The notes under the pieces: generated by a model | What the model was told of the DNA's origin: nothing | What the model saw: only the letters and a program-made list of their open reading frames with translations | Database searches by the model: none | Source of the DNA: Sphingobacteriaceae bacterium GW460-11-11-14-LB5 | GTDB taxonomy: Bacteria > Bacteroidota > Bacteroidia > Sphingobacteriales > Sphingobacteriaceae | DNA length: 64,000 nucleotides | Direction of reading: 5' to 3' | Assembly: GCA_002151545.1 (NCBI GenBank) | Contig: CP021237.1 | Coordinates: 248,001-312,000, forward strand | Made by a program: the position numbers and the translations under genes | Part shown: positions 60,765 to 64,000 of the stretch, piece by piece | How the letters are laid out: every line of letters starts with the position of its first letter | Position numbering within the stretch: the stretch's first letter is position 1

Positions 60765-62324
60765 GTGAGTTTATCATTCAACTATATAGATTATTTAATT
60801 TTAGGCCTTTACGCCCTTGTCTTATTTTTTGTTGGCTTTCGCTTTAGTAAAAAGGGAAAAAATGATGAAGATATTTTCTTAGGGGGGCGAAGCCTGAAAT
60901 GGTGGCAGATCGGCTTTTCTATGTTTAGTGCAAATGCAGGCCCAATGATGTTAATTGGTTTTGCCGGCGTTGGTTTTTCACATGGCATTGTGGGCAGTAA
61001 TTTCGAATTATTAGCCTGGATATTTTTAATGTTATTATCCATGGTCTTTCTGCCTTATTACCTTAAAGCCAAAATATCAACTATTCCACAGTTTTTAAAA
61101 ATCCGTTTTGGTAACCGGTCTTATAACTTCCTGGTGATCTACAGCCTGATTTCGATACTGGTGGTGTGGCTTGGCAGTGCCCTTTATGCCGGAGGCCTGC
61201 TCATTTCTGGAGTATTTGATTGTTCGTTATTTACGGCAATTATCATCATCGCATTTGTAGCCACAAGTTTTACCGCCATTGGTGGCCTAAAGGCTGTGGT
61301 GCGTACCGGTATTTTTCAATCTATCATTATTATCATATCTTCTATAGTACTTACCTTTTTGGGTTTTCAGAAAATTGGAAGTATAGACGCATTGGTTGGC
61401 CAAACACCAGAATCCTATTGGAAACTTTTTCTGCCGGCATCACATCCCGAATATTCATGGGTTTCTATTGTTTTGGGCTACCCGGTTGTTGCTATTTATT
61501 ACTGGTGTGCAGATCAGACCATTGTGCAAAAGATGTTAGCCGCTAAAAACCTAAAAGAAGGACAATATGGGGCTTTATTTATCGGTACACTTAAAATTAT
61601 AATGCCCATCATATTTATTCTTCCAGGGGTGATGTGTTATGTATTATTTAAAGATTCGGCACAACCGGATACGGCTTATATCACCATGATCAAAAGGCTG
61701 ATGCCGCATGGCCTGCTCGGCCTGAGTATTGCCGCATTGATTGCTGCATTAATTGATACGGTATCGTCGAGTTTAAACGCCTTCTGTACCGTTTTTACTT
61801 TAGATGTTGTTCCGCAGTTTACACCGCTTAATCAGAAACAGCAGATAAAAATGGGCAAATGGATTACCATTGTGGCCGCTATTGCCGGGGTGGGGATTGC
61901 CATGCTTTTCTCTTATTCGGGAAAAAACTTTTTTGAATTAAGCCAGGGCCTGGTTTCTATACTTTCGCCCCCATTGGCTGTGGTTTTTCTGGCCGGAATC
62001 ATCTGGAAACGGGTGAACAGCATCTCTGTAGAAACTGTGCTTTACGGTGGAGGCCTGCTCTGTTTACTTTTGGGTACCTGCCACGTATTAAATTATCCGT
62101 ACAAAGGATACTGGCCCCATTTTTTGCTATTATCATTTTATATATTTATAGCGCTAAGTGTTGCCATTGTGGTGTTAACCTTAATTACAAAGCCACCAGT
62201 GGTACAGGTACAGCCATCACTTCTTGAAACGAAACATCAGGTGGCCGATAGCACGAAACCAATATGGTTAATGTGGCTCGGCCTGGCGGTGATCATAGTT
62301 TTAATTTATTTACTTTTCAACTAA
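60765..62324 (+). CDS. Sodium:solute symporter (SSS family), second
   Basis: 519 residues with a GTG start at 60765 (SLSFNYIDYLILG). About 13 transmembrane helices. Landmarks include KWWQIGFSMFSANAGPMMLIGFAG, YWCADQTIVQKMLAAKN and PSFALIDTVSSSLNAFCTVFTLD-type sequence near residue 330 (ALIDTVSSSLNAF). The carried solute is presumably the sugar oxidised by the AKR. Unlike the symporter at 19835 it has no large charged insertion. It lies 6 bases before the mutarotase-like gene. Confidence 0.88.
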   Translation: MSLSFNYIDYLILGLYALVLFFVGFRFSKKGKNDEDIFLGGRSLKWWQIGFSMFSANAGPMMLIGFAGVGFSHGIVGSNFELLAWIFLMLLSMVFLPYYLKAKISTIPQFLKIRFGNRSYNFLVIYSLISILVVWLGSALYAGGLLISGVFDCSLFTAIIIIAFVATSFTAIGGLKAVVRTGIFQSIIIIISSIVLTFLGFQKIGSIDALVGQTPESYWKLFLPASHPEYSWVSIVLGYPVVAIYYWCADQTIVQKMLAAKNLKEGQYGALFIGTLKIIMPIIFILPGVMCYVLFKDSAQPDTAYITMIKRLMPHGLLGLSIAALIAALIDTVSSSLNAFCTVFTLDVVPQFTPLNQKQQIKMGKWITIVAAIAGVGIAMLFSYSGKNFFELSQGLVSILSPPLAVVFLAGIIWKRVNSISVETVLYGGGLLCLLLGTCHVLNYPYKGYWPHFLLLSFYIFIALSVAIVVLTLITKPPVVQVQPSLLETKHQVADSTKPIWLMWLGLAVIIVLIYLLFN

Positions 62325-62330
62325 ATCAAC

Positions 62331-62762
62331 ATGAAAAATAGCGTTCTTCTGTTTGTATGCATAATTTTTGGATGTACCTTGCTGGGCTGCGGTTTGGCAG
62401 GCAATGAAGGTAAAGCGGATGAATATGCCGAAAAAGTATTTGTTGTGAATACCGTTGATAATCAAAAAAAACTGAAGGAATACTTACAGTACCACAAGAA
62501 TATATGGCCAGAGGTAGAGGGGGGATTTAAAAAAGCTGGATTTAAAAGTATCAGTCTCTACCGTTTTAACGACCTTATTGTGATGCGGGTTACCTTTCCG
62601 AAAGGTGCTGATCTGAATAAAATGAGCCAGTTGTCAGAATCTTTTAGTCCCCGCTGCGCCGAATGGAATAAATTAATGAATAATTATCAGAAGGGCGTTA
62701 ACGGTACTTTGCCAGGGCAGAAATGGGTGGAGGTTATTCCTTTTTATAAGTTCAGTAACTAA
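62331..62762 (+). CDS. RhaM-like (L-rhamnose mutarotase fold) lipoprotein
   Basis: 143 residues. The N-terminus is a lipoprotein signal (IIFGCTLLGC, cysteine at about 19-21), which is unusual because RhaM/mutarotase enzymes are cytoplasmic. The body is a ferredoxin-like domain: LKEYLQYHKNIWPEVEGGFKKAGFKSISLYRF with the conserved histidine in YHKNIWPE, and NKLMNNYQ. This matches L-rhamnose mutarotase-like proteins that interconvert sugar anomers. Anchored outside the cytoplasm it could prepare the anomer taken up by the adjacent symporter. Tail to tail with the AraC gene, with no intervening base. Confidence 0.75.
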   Translation: MKNSVLLFVCIIFGCTLLGCGLAGNEGKADEYAEKVFVVNTVDNQKKLKEYLQYHKNIWPEVEGGFKKAGFKSISLYRFNDLIVMRVTFPKGADLNKMSQLSESFSPRCAEWNKLMNNYQKGVNGTLPGQKWVEVIPFYKFSN

Positions 62763-63629
62763 TTAAGCGCTGATTTTATATTGTTTAACAAATTCTCTTG
62801 GCGATAAGCCTTTTACATCTTTAAAGTGTTTGTTGAAATTGGAAATGTTATTATAACCACTCTGGTAACAGGTTTCGGTTACATTATAATTGCCTTCCAT
62901 TAACAATTTGGCGGCGTGCCCAACCCTTATTTCTTTAATAAACTCTACTAAAGTGCGGTTGGTTTTTTGTTTAAAGAACCTGCAGAAGGCACCTGTAGAC
63001 ATGGGTACAATATCGGCCACATCGTTTAATGAAATATCTTTCTTAAAGTTTTTAAATATATAATCGAAAACGCGGTTAATCTTGTTTGCCTCGTTAGAGG
63101 TTTCAACAATACTGAATGATGGCGAGGAGAGTGTTTTATAAGAATCAGATCCGGCAAGCACATCTAAAAGCTGCAGCATTAAACCCGCCCGGTAAAGGCC
63201 TGTTTCAAACAACATCTCGTTCATGATGGTTTTAACTCTTGCAATGGTTGTGTCTGTAAATAAAATACCTTTTGCCGCATTTTTAAAAAGTTCGTTCAAA
63301 CCAGCTGCCTCAGGTTTGGTTAAGAGTTCCTTCCCCAGGAAATCAGGGAAAAAATGTAACACAATTACCTTAGGCTGCAAACCAGGGTCTACAGTGCTGT
63401 AATATTGCCAGCAATGTGGCAAATAACTTCCCAAAAGAACGAGCTCTGTTCCGCTGAAGTCTTCAATATGATCGCCTACAAAACGTTTTCCACAGCAATT
63501 TTCGATCAGGGCGATTTCAAAATTAACATGTGATTTTAATGAGGCGTATTTTTTTATTTCCAGTATTTCCGAACGTACCGTAAAGGACTGATCGGGCGGA
63601 AAAGTGAAGTTCTCATAAATATACTGCAT
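62763..63629 (-). CDS. AraC-family regulator of the sugar cluster
   Basis: 288 residues from ATG 63629 (MQYIYENF); the frame is open further upstream to 63734. The N-terminus is a cupin-type effector domain (about 1-170, LVLLGSYLPHCWQYYST). The C-terminal AraC double HTH spans about 185-288 (ISLNDVADIVPMSTGAFCRFFKQKTN, then VTETCYQSGYNNISNFNKHFKDVKGLSPREF), where the conserved second-helix pattern is clear. The gene is convergent with the sugar cluster, with the stop codons adjacent. It likely activates the cluster in response to the sugar. Confidence 0.9.
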   Translation of the reverse strand: MQYIYENFTFPPDQSFTVRSEILEIKKYASLKSHVNFEIALIENCCGKRFVGDHIEDFSGTELVLLGSYLPHCWQYYSTVDPGLQPKVIVLHFFPDFLGKELLTKPEAAGLNELFKNAAKGILFTDTTIARVKTIMNEMLFETGLYRAGLMLQLLDVLAGSDSYKTLSSPSFSIVETSNEANKINRVFDYIFKNFKKDISLNDVADIVPMSTGAFCRFFKQKTNRTLVEFIKEIRVGHAAKLLMEGNYNVTETCYQSGYNNISNFNKHFKDVKGLSPREFVKQYKISA

Positions 63630-64000
63630 GCTGGTTAGTTTTTTTTGGTCAACCGAGAGCGTTTGGTGTATTAAATATACCCTAATATTTTCGCGAAAAT
63701 AAGCAAATGCAAAAAAAACATCAGAAATAATCAAATTAATGGTAGTTGCGTCAGGTTATTCTCCTGAGTTTAGCCGCAAGAGGGAAAATCGTTGAAACTA
63801 ATATTCAAAAGCATAATTATGGTGAAACTGGCGGAATCCTGCTAGCAATTTTACAAAAAAATTAATCCCGGCGACCGTTTATGTCAATGCAGCGGGATGA
63901 AATACTGCCTGCCTGCATTTTTAATTTAGCCGATAAGATCATATTGCTGAACTTCAGGATTCATCTACTTCTTTCTAACTTAACCAAACACATGATGAAA
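63630..64000 (+). other. Promoter region and start of an unseen gene
   Basis: The 371 bases right of the AraC start contain no supportable frame until an ATGATGAAA at 63992-64000 that runs off the window. It is preceded by TTAACCAAACAC, a common leader before genes in this group. A TonB-type receptor (SusC) gene would fit in this context, but only three codons are visible. No terminator or repeat is seen in the region. Confidence 0.3.

Noticed and set aside
1..64000. tRNA or rRNA genes
   Set aside because: No cloverleaf-compatible segment with a TTCGA-type T-arm or rRNA-like tract was noticed by eye; a tRNAscan-type search was not possible.

Overview
The window looks like a chromosomal segment of a Bacteroidota bacterium of the Sphingobacteriaceae type (Pedobacter-like). 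This is judged from the moderately AT-rich DNA, the many secreted enzymes and lipoproteins with SCKK-like lipoboxes, two TonB-dependent receptors with an N-terminal carboxypeptidase-regulatory-like domain, an M56/BlaR1-type protease, DUF2911/DUF1634/GH92 family proteins and dispersed intergenic repeats of kinds I associate with Pedobacter and relatives. No rRNA, tRNA, CRISPR array or prophage was seen. Species cannot be named from the sequence alone.

Layout, left to right. 1-2655: tail of a LacI-like regulator, then a convergent pair of alginate-lyase-like genes (PL14-like lipoprotein and PL6). 2926-4293: sugar-isomerase-like cupin and an acyl-lipid desaturase. 4873-10804: lipid-modification cluster of DUF1475, DUF1295, CFA-type methyltransferase, FAD amine-oxidase-like protein, DUF1365 and a second CFA-type methyltransferase, all on + and probably one pathway acting on unsaturated membrane lipids. 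11013-17075: TonB-type receptor, OppA-like lipoprotein, a small BtuF-tail-like protein and an NtrC-type regulator. 17266-24848: PIG-L deacetylase, a 34-residue membrane protein and a sodium:solute symporter joined by overlapping stop/start codons, then DUF2911, GH92 and a small protein. 25161-29705: Nudix, AlkD-like HEAT protein, 3-hydroxyisobutyrate-dehydrogenase family enzyme and a GntR/TauE/DUF1634 operon with two palindromes in front. 29706-30650: almost 1 kb of repeats. 30651-35446: BlaI/BlaR1-like pair followed closely by a second TonB-type receptor. 35739-36990: an IS110-family element with a strong hairpin upstream of the transposase (bridge-RNA candidate). 37179-42795: GntP permease, small protein, and a YbbA/YbbP-like ABC exporter divergent from a TesA-like esterase. 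42851-43425: four tandem copies of a ~150-bp unit. 43431-46787: imelysin-like/dihaem cytochrome c peroxidase fusion and a PhoX-like lipoprotein.

46992-52304 is the most unusual part: a nine-gene minus-strand operon with a DUF4870-like membrane protein, an exported protein that recalls the Hcp/TssD tube fold, three tandem paralogous lipocalin-like lipoproteins, a SUFU-domain protein with an apparent 5' frameshift, a small protein with an immunity-like N-terminal motif, a DUF1266-like membrane protein and an unknown protein. A TPR-TM-coiled-coil-HTH regulator is divergent from it. 54503-55821 holds a sterol-desaturase-family hydroxylase and two tiny membrane proteins. 56326-63629 is a sugar-catabolic cluster: large secreted unknown protein, aldose dehydrogenase-like AKR, enolase-superfamily enzyme, SSS transporter, lipoprotein-anchored RhaM-like mutarotase and an opposing AraC regulator.

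Working picture: a polysaccharide-foraging bacterium with several small, regulator-linked uptake and degradation loci, a membrane-lipid remodelling cluster, and one accessory operon whose proteins resemble effector-delivery or immunity components but whose role is unknown.
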